The notes: generated by a model not told the origin, from the letters alone. 64,000 nt of DNA from Alphaproteobacteria bacterium (GCA_016794125.1 JAEUKT010000002.1:560848-624847), one strand, 5' to 3'; shown: positions 10,306 through 22,690, numbered from the stretch's first letter. Numbers and translations are program-made.

Positions 10306-10403
10306 GACCTCGGTTCCGGACATCGTTTTCCCGATAGATACAATTTTAAATAACAGTTTCAGCGACTTGGGACGAACTTCCTTTTGCCTTTGTTAAGGAA
10401 TTC

Positions 10404-11348
10404 TTGCTACAATTAAGCAAGGGTTCACTTTTTAAGGGTTCGAGGCCGCTTTTGGTTTCACACCGTCAACATAAATCAGTTTTGCAGGCGCTGCCGATGA
10501 GGACGCTAACCACGCGTCTGACGCCTGCCGTGCTGATTTTGCTGGCCGTGACCCTGATGGTCTTCCACAAAATGGACGCGCTGCCGGTCGAGCAAATGCG
10601 CGTCGCGCTGACCGATAAAATGACGCCTGTGATGACGGCGGTCTCCAGTCCGTTTGTCGCTTTGACGGATTCTTTCGATGGTATCGCCACGCTGCGCCAG
10701 TTGCGCGCCGAAAACATGCAACTCCGCGAAGAAAACGCGAAACTGCAAAAGTGGTATGAAAACGCCCTGCGTTATCAGGCAGAAAACCAGTCCTTCCGCG
10801 AACTGCTGAACGTAAAGGCAGATCCTGCGCTTACGTATGTGACAACGCGTGTCGTATCCGATCCCGGCGGATCCTTTGTGAAAAGCGTTTTACTGCCTGT
10901 CGGCACCAATGACCGCGTCAGCAAGGGCAACGCCGTGATGTCGGGACAAGGCCTGATTGGCCGCGTAACCGAAGCGGGCGACCGTTCTGCGCGCGTACTG
11001 CTGGTGACGGATCTGAACTCCCACATTCCAGTCATCATACAAAACACACGCACAAAGGCGATTTTAGCGGGTAAAAATACAGATTTGCTGAAACTGGAAC
11101 GTCTGCCGATCGATAGCGGCCTGACCGTTGGCCAGCGTGTCGTTACTTCCGGCGACGGCGGCCAGCTGCCGCCCGATGTTCCTATCGGCGTGATCGTCGA
11201 GGTAGGTGCGGATGGCGTTTTTGTGAAACCGCTGTCTGAAATCGAAAAGATTACCTATGTGCAGGTGATCAACGCCGATGCTGACCGGGGCTTATCGACC
11301 GGTGAAATCAGTTCGCCTGTCGATAAACATTCCAGCAAAAGAAAATGA
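10404..11348 (+). CDS. mreC: Rod shape-determining protein MreC
   Basis: A bitopic inner-membrane protein: a basic N-terminus, one membrane helix (LTPAVLILLAVTLMVF), a periplasmic coiled coil (LRAENMQLREENAKLQ), then the MreC beta domains with GLIGRVTEAG and the end motif GGQLPPDVPIGVI. The TTG at 10404 (AAGGA 4 bases upstream) gives 314 residues. The ATG at 10497 is an alternative that leaves only about seven residues before the helix. The stop overlaps the mreD start. Confidence 0.93.
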   Translation: MLQLSKGSLFKGSRPLLVSHRQHKSVLQALPMRTLTTRLTPAVLILLAVTLMVFHKMDALPVEQMRVALTDKMTPVMTAVSSPFVALTDSFDGIATLRQLRAENMQLREENAKLQKWYENALRYQAENQSFRELLNVKADPALTYVTTRVVSDPGGSFVKSVLLPVGTNDRVSKGNAVMSGQGLIGRVTEAGDRSARVLLVTDLNSHIPVIIQNTRTKAILAGKNTDLLKLERLPIDSGLTVGQRVVTSGDGGQLPPDVPIGVIVEVGADGVFVKPLSEIEKITYVQVINADADRGLSTGEISSPVDKHSSKRK

Positions 11349-11887
11349 GCATGGCGTTTCGTGCCGATGACGGCTGGCAGGGCTCGACCGCAAGCATGCT
11401 TGGCCGCTGGGCGATGACGGCGGTTTTTATCGTCGTGCTGCTGGTGCTCTCCACCTTCCCGTTCAAGATCGGCCATTTCGGCGAAATTCGTCCGTCCTTC
11501 ATGCTGATGGCAATTTACTACTGGGCGATCATGCGTCCCTCTACCCTGTCGCCGATCGCGACCTTTATCGTCGGCATCGCTTTTGACCTCATGGGAGGCT
11601 TTCCCCTTGGCCTGAACGCGATGACGCTGCTGATCGTCCAGTGGGCCACGCGCCGCCAGCGCAAATTTGTGCTGGGGCAGGGGTTCATCGTGTTGTGGAT
11701 GGGCCTTGCGCTGGTCAGTCTCGGGGCCGGCCTGTTCCAGTGGGCGGTTTATTCCGCCTTTCACCAGAATTTCCAGCCGGGCTCGCTGAAACCGGTCCTG
11801 ACCAGCGTGGTCATGACGACCGTGATTTTTCCGCTGATCGTGCTGCCGCTCTCCGCCTTTAACAAAAGCCTCGCCGAACGGCAATGA
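11345..11887 (+). CDS. mreD: Rod shape-determining protein MreD
   Basis: A 180-residue membrane protein with about five hydrophobic segments and the MreD signature region RPSFMLMAIYYWAIMRPSTLSP followed by DLMGGFPLG. It sits between mreC and mrdA, and its ATG overlaps the mreC stop (ATGA). MreD is a membrane partner of MreC in the elongasome. Confidence 0.92.
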   Translation: MSMAFRADDGWQGSTASMLGRWAMTAVFIVVLLVLSTFPFKIGHFGEIRPSFMLMAIYYWAIMRPSTLSPIATFIVGIAFDLMGGFPLGLNAMTLLIVQWATRRQRKFVLGQGFIVLWMGLALVSLGAGLFQWAVYSAFHQNFQPGSLKPVLTSVVMTTVIFPLIVLPLSAFNKSLAERQ

Positions 11888-11937
11888 CAGGCCGGAATCC
11901 CGTTTAAATTCCGGTTTTGCTTCTGTAATATGCCCCC

Positions 11938-13866
11938 ATGAACAGAGATATGGAGAGATATAAGGAATTCTCCCGCCGCGCCTTGATCATCGGCGTCGCG
12001 CAAACCGCGCTGTTCGGCGTGCTGGCGACCCGGCTTGGATACCTGCAGGTTGTGGAACAGGAACGCTTCCAGACCTTGTCCGATAAAAACCGCATATCCC
12101 TACGTCTCGTGTCTGCCGGTCGCGGCGAGATCATGGACCGCTTCGGCGTGCCGCTGGCCATCAATACACAAAACTTCCGCACTTTCCTTGTGCCCGAACA
12201 GGCCAACGATGTCGAAGAAACGTTATACCGGCTGTCCAAACTGATCCCCGTGACCGAAGACGACAAGCAGGCCGTGCTGCTGGAACTGGGAAAAGTTCGT
12301 CCCTTTACGCCGATCCTCGTGAAAGAAAACCTCACTTGGGAAGACATGGCGATGGTGGAACAGAATTTCCCCGACCTGCCCGGGGTGTCGACAGAGGAAG
12401 GCGAGATCCGCTCCTACCCGCTCGGCCTTGCGACCGCGCACATCATCGGCTATGTCGGCCGCGTCAGCGAGGCGGAACTGGCGGCGGAAGAAGCCAAGGA
12501 AAAAAATCCGGTCATGACGATCCCGGGATTCCGCATCGGCAAGACCGGCGTCGAGAAAAAATTCGATGCCGAACTGCGCGGCGTTGCGGGGCAGATACAG
12601 GCCGAGGTCAACGTCGTCGGCCGCGAAATCCGCGAACTGTCGCGCCGTGACCCGAAAAAGGGCCACCGTCTGACGCTGACGCTCGATGCCGACCTGCAGA
12701 TGCAGTGCCAGGAAATGCTGGCCAAGGAACGCTCCGCCGCAGCCGTGGTGATGGATGCGCATACGGGCGAGGTTTATGCGCTCTGTTCTTACCCCAGTTT
12801 CGACCCCAATTTGTTCAGCCGCGGTATCCCCGCCGATATTTGGGAAGGCCTGCTGGCCGATGAAACAAATCCGCTGACCAACAAGGCGGTCGCAGGCCAA
12901 TATCCGCCGGGTTCGACATTCAAAATGGTGACGGCGCTTGCGGCGCTGGAGGCAGGCATTCCGCCCGGCACGCATGTTTTCTGCCCGGGCTATTATATGC
13001 TCGGCAAGGACAAGTTCCATTGCTGGAAGCCGTCAGGGCACGGCAGCGTCGGTTTCGAGGGCGCGCTGGTGCAATCCTGTGACTGTTTTTTCTATGAAAT
13101 GGGCAACCGCATCGGTGTGGATGCGATTGCGAAAATGGCGCGCCGCCTCGGCCTTGGTGCCAAAATGGATTTTGATGTACCGGGCGAAGGCGAAGGCATC
13201 ATTCCCGACCGCGCGTGGAAACTGAAGCGTTATAAGGAACAATGGCATAAGGGCGAGACCCTTAACAGCGCGATCGGGCAGGGGCATACGCTGACGACAC
13301 CGTTACAGCTGGCAACAATGACGGCGCGGCTGGTAAACGGCGGCAAGGCCGTGAAGCCCGTCCTTGTGCGCACGATCGAGGAAAAAGGCAGCCAGATTCC
13401 GGAATGGAAAAATATCGGGCTCAACCCCGCGCATCTTGCGATCATCATGCGCGGCATGGACGGCGTTGTGAACGGCGCGAACGGGACAGCGAAGGGTTCA
13501 AGGATCACCGAAGCGCCTTATTCAATGGGCGGCAAAACGGGTACGGCACAGGTGCGCCGCATCACCGCCGCCATGCGCGCCCAGGGCATCAAGAACGAGA
13601 CGCTCCCGTGGCGCTGGCGTCACCACGCGCTGTTTGTCGGGTATGGCCCTGTCGAAGCGCCGCGTTATGTGACGGCGGTCATCGTCGAACACGGTGTTGG
13701 CGGCGCGAAAGCGGCGGCGCCTATCGCGCGGGACATCCTGCTGGCGATCCAGAAGCGCGCGCCGCACCGGATCCACACGGTCGATGAAGCGGTCGAAGCT
13801 GCAGCCGCCAGCGGCGAAACAACCAAAAAACCAGCGCCGCGCAACAAGCGCAAGAAAAGGCAATAA
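11938..13866 (+). CDS. mrdA: Penicillin-binding protein 2 (elongation transpeptidase)
   Basis: 642 residues: one N-terminal membrane helix (about 14-34), a dimerisation/pedestal domain (RGEIMDRFGVPLA), and a transpeptidase domain with catalytic SxxK in PPGSTFKM (Ser about 325), SCD near 381 in place of SxN, and KTG in GGKTGTAQ near 532. It cross-links peptidoglycan during lateral growth with RodA. The C-terminus is Lys/Arg-rich (PRNKRKKRQ). It is followed by rodA after 3 bp. Confidence 0.96.
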   Translation: MNRDMERYKEFSRRALIIGVAQTALFGVLATRLGYLQVVEQERFQTLSDKNRISLRLVSAGRGEIMDRFGVPLAINTQNFRTFLVPEQANDVEETLYRLSKLIPVTEDDKQAVLLELGKVRPFTPILVKENLTWEDMAMVEQNFPDLPGVSTEEGEIRSYPLGLATAHIIGYVGRVSEAELAAEEAKEKNPVMTIPGFRIGKTGVEKKFDAELRGVAGQIQAEVNVVGREIRELSRRDPKKGHRLTLTLDADLQMQCQEMLAKERSAAAVVMDAHTGEVYALCSYPSFDPNLFSRGIPADIWEGLLADETNPLTNKAVAGQYPPGSTFKMVTALAALEAGIPPGTHVFCPGYYMLGKDKFHCWKPSGHGSVGFEGALVQSCDCFFYEMGNRIGVDAIAKMARRLGLGAKMDFDVPGEGEGIIPDRAWKLKRYKEQWHKGETLNSAIGQGHTLTTPLQLATMTARLVNGGKAVKPVLVRTIEEKGSQIPEWKNIGLNPAHLAIIMRGMDGVVNGANGTAKGSRITEAPYSMGGKTGTAQVRRITAAMRAQGIKNETLPWRWRHHALFVGYGPVEAPRYVTAVIVEHGVGGAKAAAPIARDILLAIQKRAPHRIHTVDEAVEAAAASGETTKKPAPRNKRKKRQ

Positions 13867-13869
13867 CCC

Positions 13870-15000
13870 ATGCGCCGCGAAAACATGAACATGTACGACA
13901 AACTATTGTCTATCAGCTGGCCGTTCCTGCTGCTGATCACCATGACGGCCTGCGTGGGTTTCGTGTCGCTTTATTCCGCGGCCGGCGGCAGCCTAGAGCC
14001 TTGGGCGGGCAAGCAGATGATGCGTTTCGTGATCGGCATGTGCGGCCTTATCATCACCGCGATGATCGATATCCGCATCTGGATGAAATTTGCCTATGTC
14101 ATCTTCGGCTTCGTGGTCGTACTGCTGATCTACGTCGATATCAAAGGCCATACCAGCATGGGCGCGCAGCGCTGGATCGACCTTGGCTTTTTGCAGCTGC
14201 AGCCGTCGGAGCCGATGAAAATCGCCATCGTGCTGGCGCTGGCGCGGTTTTTCCACGGCGCGACTGCCGAAGATGTCAAAAACCCGTTCTTCCTGGTCGT
14301 GCCGCTGGGCATCCTTGCGCTGCCGGTGCTGCTGGTCATGCTGCAGCCCGATCTTGGCACGGCTATTTCTCTGATCGCCGCTGCGGGCGCGATGTTCTTT
14401 CTGGCGGGGGTATCGTACTGGATGTTTCTGGTGGTGGCGGGTGCCGGCATTGCCGCTATGCCCGTATTGTGGCACCTGCTGCACGACTACCAGAAAAAAC
14501 GCGTCATGATCTTCCTTGATCCCGAAAGCGACCCGCTGGGCGCAGGCTACCACATCACCCAGTCGAAAATCGCGCTGGGGTCCGGCGGGGTCTTTGGCAA
14601 GGGGTTCCTGCATGGCACGCAAAGCCACCTGAACTTCCTGCCGGAAAAGCAGACCGACTTTATCTTTACCCTGTTTACCGAGGAATGGGGCTTGGTCGGC
14701 GGCCTCGCCCTGTTCGCCCTGCTGGGTCTCATCATCGCCTACGGCTATATCATGGCCTTCCGCTGCCAGAACCAGTTCGGGCGGCTGCTGGTGGCGGGCA
14801 TTATCGTCAACTTTTCGCTTTATATTTTCATCAACACAGGTATGGTCATGGGACTTTTGCCGGTGGTGGGCGTGCCGCTGGCGCTGGTGTCGCATGGCGG
14901 CACCGTGATGCTCTCGGTACTGTTCGGATTTGGCCTTCTCATGTCCGCGCATGTTCACCGTGATGTCAAATTCTCCCGCCGCGGTCTCGATGTCGTCTAG
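13870..15000 (+). CDS. rodA: Peptidoglycan glycosyltransferase RodA (SEDS family)
   Basis: A 376-residue polytopic SEDS protein with LQPSEPMKIA, LQPDLGTA, HLNFLPEKQTDFIFTLFTEEWG and the terminal LVSHGGT, all standard RodA/FtsW motifs. It polymerises glycan strands with PBP2. The start at 13870 has AAAGG upstream; a second ATG at 13885 is also possible. The gene is tightly packed behind mrdA. Confidence 0.96.
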   Translation: MRRENMNMYDKLLSISWPFLLLITMTACVGFVSLYSAAGGSLEPWAGKQMMRFVIGMCGLIITAMIDIRIWMKFAYVIFGFVVVLLIYVDIKGHTSMGAQRWIDLGFLQLQPSEPMKIAIVLALARFFHGATAEDVKNPFFLVVPLGILALPVLLVMLQPDLGTAISLIAAAGAMFFLAGVSYWMFLVVAGAGIAAMPVLWHLLHDYQKKRVMIFLDPESDPLGAGYHITQSKIALGSGGVFGKGFLHGTQSHLNFLPEKQTDFIFTLFTEEWGLVGGLALFALLGLIIAYGYIMAFRCQNQFGRLLVAGIIVNFSLYIFINTGMVMGLLPVVGVPLALVSHGGTVMLSVLFGFGLLMSAHVHRDVKFSRRGLDVV

Positions 15001-15013
15001 AAAACAAGAAAAA

Positions 15014-15889
15014 ATGAAAAAAACAGCAGCTCAAGCCAAGAAAAAAGCCCCAAAATCCACCAAAACTCGTGCTAAAGCACCTAAAAAGCCCGCAAAACTA
15101 CTGGGAAGGGGCGAACCTGCGCCCGTACGCGTCGAAAACCCGCGCGGCCGGGCCAAATGCGTCATCGTCTGCGATCACGCCAGCAACCGCGTGCCGAAGG
15201 CGCTGGGCACTATGGGGCTCAAAAAGGTCGATCTGAAAAAACACATCGCCTGGGATCCGGGCACCGAAGACATCGGTTACTACCTGTCGAAGAAAATGGA
15301 TGCGGCACTGGTGCTGGCGAATTATTCCCGCCTTGTGGTCGATCTCAACCGCGGCGAAGACGCGCCGGAATGCATGCGCGCGGAATCCGACCATATCCGC
15401 ATCCCCGCAAACGAAGGCCTGACCGCCGCGCAGAAAAAGCAGCGCATCGGCGAAATCTTCAACCCGTATCACAAAGTTCTGGGCGCGCAGCTGAAACGTC
15501 ATATCGACAAGGGCGTTGCGCCGCTTTTGCTGTCCCTGCACAGCTTTACGCCTGAAATGGACGGCTTCAAACGGCCGTGGCATATCGGCGTGCTGTGGAA
15601 CAAGGAAGAGGGGATCGCCAAACGGCTGGTTGAATCCTTGCGCAAAAACAACCCCGACCTGCGCATCGGCGACAACGAACCCTATTCGCTGAAGGCCGCA
15701 AACGTCACCAAAAACACCATCAGCACCCATGCCGAAGCGCGCGGGTTGCCCTATGTGATCGTCGAATTCAGACAAGATCTGGTGGGTACCAAGGCAGGGG
15801 CACGCAAGTGGGCGGAAATTTTCCTTCAGTCGCTTGCGCCGGTCATCGCCGATCCCGAACTTTACCGCCTGAAAAAACGCCGCAAGTAA
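15014..15889 (+). CDS. N-formylglutamate amidohydrolase family protein
   Basis: After a Lys-rich N-terminal tail of about 35 residues, the protein shows CDHASNRVP, HIAWDPGTEDIG, SRLVVDLNR, LLSLHSFTPEMDG and VEFRQDLV, the conserved blocks of this zinc amidohydrolase family. Members include HutG-like N-formylglutamate deformylases and poorly characterised paralogues; no hut genes are nearby, so the substrate is open. I chose the ATG at 15014, just after the rodA stop. An ATG at 14990 inside rodA is in frame, and neither has a strong ribosome site. Confidence 0.85.
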   Translation: MKKTAAQAKKKAPKSTKTRAKAPKKPAKLLGRGEPAPVRVENPRGRAKCVIVCDHASNRVPKALGTMGLKKVDLKKHIAWDPGTEDIGYYLSKKMDAALVLANYSRLVVDLNRGEDAPECMRAESDHIRIPANEGLTAAQKKQRIGEIFNPYHKVLGAQLKRHIDKGVAPLLLSLHSFTPEMDGFKRPWHIGVLWNKEEGIAKRLVESLRKNNPDLRIGDNEPYSLKAANVTKNTISTHAEARGLPYVIVEFRQDLVGTKAGARKWAEIFLQSLAPVIADPELYRLKKRRK

Positions 15890-15922
15890 CCATAATACGG
15901 CCGTTTTTATCTCGGTTGAATC

Positions 15923-15964
15923 GCGCGCCGGAATCGCTGAAAAGCCTTTAACGGCGCGCTTTTT
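15923..15964 (+). terminator. Rho-independent terminator
   Basis: GCGCGCCG and CGGCGCGC form an 8-bp GC stem with a 21-base loop, followed by TTTTT. It separates the rod-shape/amidohydrolase cluster from dnaN. Confidence 0.65.
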
Positions 15965-15967
15965 CGC

Positions 15968-15996
15968 GTGATTCTCTATCCCGCTGTTGCTATAAT
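15968..15996 (+). promoter_or_regulatory. Candidate dnaN promoter
   Basis: A perfect TATAAT at 15991-15996 lies 54 bp before the dnaN start, with a weak -35 (GTGATT) 17 bp upstream. It sits directly after a terminator. Confidence 0.5.
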
Positions 15997-16049
15997 TTCT
16001 GCATTACACTACATAGACTGCATAACCGAATTTAAGGGATGGTTTCGTC

Positions 16050-17171
16050 ATGAAATTCACCATTGATCGCGCCGATTTGCTCCGCTCCCTGAACCACGTT
16101 CACAGCGTAGTCGAACGCCGGAACACCATTCCAATTTTGGCAAACGTCCTCTTGCGCGCGGAAAAAGATTCGCTGTCACTCACCACGACCGACATGGATC
16201 TCGAAATCGTTGAATCGGTCGCGGCACATTCGTCGCAGCCGGGTGCCACAACTGTTCCCGCGCACACGCTCTACGATATCGTGCGCAAGCTGCCCGATAC
16301 ATCGACCGTGGAATTCACGACCGGCGCCGGCGAAACAACGCTGCTGGTGAAGGCGGGCAAATCCACCTTCCGCCTCGGCTGCCTGCCCACGGAAGACTTC
16401 CCGAAAATGGGTTCGACCGAAAAATTCTCCTACAGCTTCTCCGTTCCCGCCGCAGACCTGCGCACGCTGATCGACCGCACACGCTTTGCGATCTCCAACG
16501 AAGAAACGCGCTATTACCTGAACGGCATTTATCTGCACGCCGCCGAAAGCGACGGCGTCGCCGTCCTGCGCGCGGTTGCGACCGATGGCCACCGTCTCGC
16601 GCGCTTTGAAATGCCGCTACCGGAAGGCGCAAAAGACATGCCGGGCGTGATTATCCCGCGCAAGGCGATCAACGAAATCCGCAAACTGATCGATGAGGCG
16701 GGCGACGCGATTGAAATCGGCCTGTCCGACAACAAGCTGAAATTCACCTTCGACCATGTCACCATGACGACGAAGCTGATCGACGGCACATTCCCCGATT
16801 ACGAACGCGTGATCCCCAAGAACAACGACAAGTTCCTGGAAGTGAACCCTGCCGCATTTGCATCGGCGGTCGACCGCGTTTCCACGATTTCGTCCGAAAA
16901 ATCCCGTGCCGTGAAGCTGACGCTGAACGGCAAGACGATGACGCTCTCGGCCAATTCGCCCGACAGCGGCTCGGCTTCCGAAGAAATCGAAGTGCGTTTC
17001 AACGCCAGCGCCATGGAAATCGGCTTCAACTCCGCCTACCTGATGGACGTAACGCGCCAGATCGAGGGCGAAGGCTGCCGCATTTCTCTGTCCGACCCCG
17101 CATCGCCCACCATCATTCAGGATGTCGCCGACAATTCGTCGCTCTACGTCCTGATGCCGATGCGGGTCTAA
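16050..17171 (+). CDS. dnaN: DNA polymerase III beta subunit (sliding clamp)
   Basis: 373 residues, standard length, starting MKFTIDRADLLRSLNHVHSVVERRNTIPIL. It has the three-domain clamp pattern with ATDGHRLAR and the conserved C-terminal PTIIQD and YVLMPMRV. It forms the ring that holds polymerase III on DNA. It is followed by a terminator and then recF; dnaA is not adjacent. Confidence 0.98.
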   Translation: MKFTIDRADLLRSLNHVHSVVERRNTIPILANVLLRAEKDSLSLTTTDMDLEIVESVAAHSSQPGATTVPAHTLYDIVRKLPDTSTVEFTTGAGETTLLVKAGKSTFRLGCLPTEDFPKMGSTEKFSYSFSVPAADLRTLIDRTRFAISNEETRYYLNGIYLHAAESDGVAVLRAVATDGHRLARFEMPLPEGAKDMPGVIIPRKAINEIRKLIDEAGDAIEIGLSDNKLKFTFDHVTMTTKLIDGTFPDYERVIPKNNDKFLEVNPAAFASAVDRVSTISSEKSRAVKLTLNGKTMTLSANSPDSGSASEEIEVRFNASAMEIGFNSAYLMDVTRQIEGEGCRISLSDPASPTIIQDVADNSSLYVLMPMRV

Positions 17172-17191
17172 CAGACCATACTTTTGCAAAA

Positions 17192-17224
17192 ACGGGCCCT
17201 TCACAAAAAGGGCCCGTTTTTTTA
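17192..17224 (+). terminator. Rho-independent terminator after dnaN
   Basis: ACGGGCCCT and AGGGCCCGT form a 9-bp stem with an 8-base A-rich loop, followed by a run of T. Confidence 0.9.
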
Positions 17225-17287
17225 TGCGCGGGTTCTGGCTTTCCGGTGCAAAAAGCATATAAAATATCAGGAACGAAAGCGTCCCCT

Positions 17288-18448
17288 GTGCCCTTGCTCC
17301 TGCAAAAACTCAACCTGACCCAATTCCGCGGCTATGAAACCCTGCGCCTCGACCTTGCGGGCGCGCGCATGGCGGTTTTCACGGGGGCGAATGGCGCGGG
17401 CAAAACCAATATCCTTGAAGCCGTCAGCCTGCTGATCCCTGGCAAGGGGTTGCGCGGGGCAGAGTTGCTGGAAATGAAAAACCGCAATGCGGGCGCGGAA
17501 GACCTCTGGGCTGTCTCTGCCGAAGTCGAAACCGCCGGCGGCTTGAGCGTGCGCCTCGGCACCGGCCTCGACCGCAACTACAAACGCCGCGTCGTGCGCA
17601 TTCAGGGCAAGGAAGCGAAAGCGCAAAACGAATTGTCGTCTTTCATGTCCTGTGTCTGGCTGACGCCGCAGATGGACAGATTGTTTCTGGAAGGCGCGTC
17701 GTCGCGCCGCAAATTTTTCGACCGTCTTGTCTATGCCTTCGAACCGGGACACATCACGCGCCTCAACCATTACGACACCAACCTGCGCGAACGTCTCAAG
17801 CTTCTGACCGAACACCGCCACAGTGACCCGCGCTGGCTGGATGCGCTGGAAACGCAACTGGCGGCGGATGCCGTTTGCATCGCGGCATCGCGGCTTAACC
17901 TGCTATCACGCCTCGCCCACTATGTCGCGCAGCTGGGCGAAGGGCGCACGCTGTTTCCGCTGCCCTACATATCGCTCTCCGGCTGGACCGAAAATGAAAT
18001 CCAGCGCCAGCCTGCGCTTGCGGTCGAGGAAGCGCTGAAGGAACGCTTCAAACAATCGCGCGGCCTTGATGCCCATAGCGGAAAATCGCATGAAGGCGTG
18101 CAGCGCAGCGATTTCCTTGTCCGCTACGCGGCGAAGGATATGCCGGCCGACCAATGCTCGACCGGCGAACAAAAGGGGCTGCTGCTCGCCATCGTCCTCG
18201 CCCATGCGCTGATGATGCGCGGGGAAAAAGGCTTCGTGCCCGTGCTGCTGCTCGATGAGGTGGCAGCGCATCTGGATGACGCGCGCCGCGACGAACTGTT
18301 CACGATCCTCGCGGCGCTTGACGGGCAGGTGTTCCTGACAGGAACCGATCCCGCCATTTTCAGCCAGCTGAAAAGCAATGCGCGCTTTTACCATGTCGAA
18401 GGCGCAACCGTGTCGCCGCGCGCGATGCTGGAGTCCGTTGCAAAATGA
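17288..18448 (+). CDS. recF: DNA replication and repair protein RecF
   Basis: An SMC-like ATPase: N-terminal LLLQKLNLTQFRGYE, Walker A GANGAGKTN, ABC signature STGEQKGLLL and Walker B LLLLDEVAAHLD. RecF helps load RecA at gaps. Homology begins at LLLQKLNL, so the GTG at 17288 fits best. A GTG at 17246 would add 14 residues, but that extension looks unrelated. AGGA at 17269 is rather far upstream. The stop overlaps the ATG of the following transporter. Confidence 0.95.
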   Translation: MPLLLQKLNLTQFRGYETLRLDLAGARMAVFTGANGAGKTNILEAVSLLIPGKGLRGAELLEMKNRNAGAEDLWAVSAEVETAGGLSVRLGTGLDRNYKRRVVRIQGKEAKAQNELSSFMSCVWLTPQMDRLFLEGASSRRKFFDRLVYAFEPGHITRLNHYDTNLRERLKLLTEHRHSDPRWLDALETQLAADAVCIAASRLNLLSRLAHYVAQLGEGRTLFPLPYISLSGWTENEIQRQPALAVEEALKERFKQSRGLDAHSGKSHEGVQRSDFLVRYAAKDMPADQCSTGEQKGLLLAIVLAHALMMRGEKGFVPVLLLDEVAAHLDDARRDELFTILAALDGQVFLTGTDPAIFSQLKSNARFYHVEGATVSPRAMLESVAK

Positions 18449-19362
18449 TGCATACCAGCGCGGGCTTCCACGAATTCATGAGCGGCTGGGGATGGGTGTT
18501 TGCGTCGCTCATCGCCGCCGTGTTTTCCGCCGGTTTCTATCTTGTGAACCAGTACATGAAACAGCCGGGGCACCTGCTGGTGTTCTGGATGCGCGTCGTG
18601 ATTGTCGCGGCTATGACGCCCATGATGCTCTATGTCGAACTGCCGGCCGATCCGCGCTTTTACGCAGCGGTGCTGGTGACGGTGTTTGTCGGCACTTTTT
18701 CCGATATCCGTATTTTCAACGCCAGTGCCATGTATGGCGGCGGCGTCGTCAGCCGCGTGATGCCTGTCACGGTCTGGTGCGCTTTCCTGCTGTGGTTTTT
18801 CTTTGATCCAAGGCTGTTGATGAAATATGCCGAACGGCCGCTCAACACCGCTGCTATTCTTGCCGCTTTGGTCGGCTGCGTATTCTTCGCCATGCGCCTC
18901 AACAAATGCGAAGTCACGAAATCCGCGCTGGTCTATACCGCACCCGCCCTTGCGGGTTACACGCTCACGACGGTGCTGAACAAATACGCGATGGATCACG
19001 GTCCGCTGGAAGGGGCTGTTTACGGCTACATGTATGTGCAATCCGTGATCGCCGTGTTCCTGATCGGCGGTTACACGCTGTATCGCGGCATCGGCCCCGC
19101 CGCCACCGTCACATGGGTAAACACAAAAATGCTGAAGGCGGTGCTGCTGTTGGCCGCCGCATGGCTCTGCCACATGATCTTTAAAAACTACGCGATGGCG
19201 TTCACGGCCAACCCTTCCTATCAGGCCGCCATCAACCTCAGCACCCCTGTTTTTATCGCCCTGTTCTACATGGCTGCCAAGCACAAGGAAGAAGCGGCGG
19301 TATGGCCCGGCATGGGCATTGTCGCCTGCGCCGTGCTGCTGGCGCTGGCCTCTACACGCTGA
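18445..19362 (+). CDS. DMT/EamA-type membrane transporter
   Basis: A 305-residue protein with about ten hydrophobic segments in two halves, the layout of the drug/metabolite transporter superfamily. No motif defines a substrate. Its ATG overlaps the recF stop, so it is likely co-transcribed with recF, and it interrupts the frequent recF-gyrB adjacency. The end motif INLSTPVFIALFYM is typical of the second EamA half. Confidence 0.7.
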   Translation: MMHTSAGFHEFMSGWGWVFASLIAAVFSAGFYLVNQYMKQPGHLLVFWMRVVIVAAMTPMMLYVELPADPRFYAAVLVTVFVGTFSDIRIFNASAMYGGGVVSRVMPVTVWCAFLLWFFFDPRLLMKYAERPLNTAAILAALVGCVFFAMRLNKCEVTKSALVYTAPALAGYTLTTVLNKYAMDHGPLEGAVYGYMYVQSVIAVFLIGGYTLYRGIGPAATVTWVNTKMLKAVLLLAAAWLCHMIFKNYAMAFTANPSYQAAINLSTPVFIALFYMAAKHKEEAAVWPGMGIVACAVLLALASTR

Positions 19363-19467
19363 AAAACGGGCTTTTGGCGGGCGGGTTAAAATCCAATATT
19401 CTGTCAATTCACAAGCCCCTGAAATCAAGAGGTTTTTCGGGGTCATTTTTCAGGGCTAAAATATTGA

Positions 19468-21999
<2,532 letters not shown>

Positions 22000-22020
22000 A
22001 AACGGCAGAGATCAAAAGAA

Positions 22021-22053
22021 AAGCCCCGAACCTCTCAAGGTCGGGGCTTTTTC
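22021..22053. terminator. Bidirectional terminator between gyrB and tdk
   Basis: AAGCCCCGA and TCGGGGCTT form a 9-bp stem with T tracts on both outer sides. It serves the convergent gyrB and tdk genes. Confidence 0.88.
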
Positions 22054-22072
22054 TTGTAAATGACGTGAACGA

Positions 22073-22690
22073 TTAAGCCGCTGATTTTTTCTTCTCCGCC
22101 GATACAGGCAATGCCTTCGCTTCGCCGCGCATGAAATGCTTGCGGCAGAGCGAGGTGTACATTTCATTGCCGCCGATCGCGATTTGCTGGCCTGCGGTCA
22201 GCATGTCGCCCTTGGGCGTCAGGCGGGCGGTCATGGTCGCTTTCTTGCCGCACCAGCAGATCGCCTTGATTTCCTCGATGTTGTCGGCAAGGCGCAGCAG
22301 CGCTTCCGATCCCGTGAACAGCTTGCCCATGAAATCGGTCTTCAGGCCATAGCACATGACGGGAATTTTCAGGTCGTCCACCACGCGGGCGCACTGGAAA
22401 ACCTGTTCTTCGGACAAAAACTGCGATTCATCTACGAACAGTATATCGACGCGTTTGTCCTTGTGCATTTCTTCGACAAAGGCGAAGACATCTGTCGTCT
22501 TGTCAAAGGTATAGGCCGGGCAGTCGAGGCCCAGGCGCGACGAAATTTTCGCCGCGCCTGCGCGTGTGTCCAGCTGCGCGGTCATCGCAACCGGGTTCAT
22601 GCCTCGTTCGAAGTAGTTGTATTGAGCCTGAAGAAGTTGCGTCGATTTGCCCGAATTCATGGCGGCATATTTGAAGTAGAGCGATGCCAT
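22073..22690 (-). CDS. tdk: Thymidine kinase
   Basis: A 205-residue type II thymidine kinase. Starting at the ATG at 22690 (GGGAGA 7 bases upstream) it begins MASLYFKYAAMNSGKST with the P-loop, then DESQFL, the lasso/zinc cysteines CWCGKK and CRKHF, and the thymidine-binding YTSLC region. It phosphorylates thymidine for the salvage pathway. The longer frame up to 22831 is discounted because its first 47 residues have no family match. It is convergent with gyrB. Confidence 0.95.
   Translation of the reverse strand: MASLYFKYAAMNSGKSTQLLQAQYNYFERGMNPVAMTAQLDTRAGAAKISSRLGLDCPAYTFDKTTDVFAFVEEMHKDKRVDILFVDESQFLSEEQVFQCARVVDDLKIPVMCYGLKTDFMGKLFTGSEALLRLADNIEEIKAICWCGKKATMTARLTPKGDMLTAGQQIAIGGNEMYTSLCRKHFMRGEAKALPVSAEKKKSAA

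Noticed and set aside
15965..17171. Replication origin at dnaN
   Set aside because: No dnaA gene and no cluster of DnaA boxes; many Alphaproteobacteria have the origin away from dnaN.
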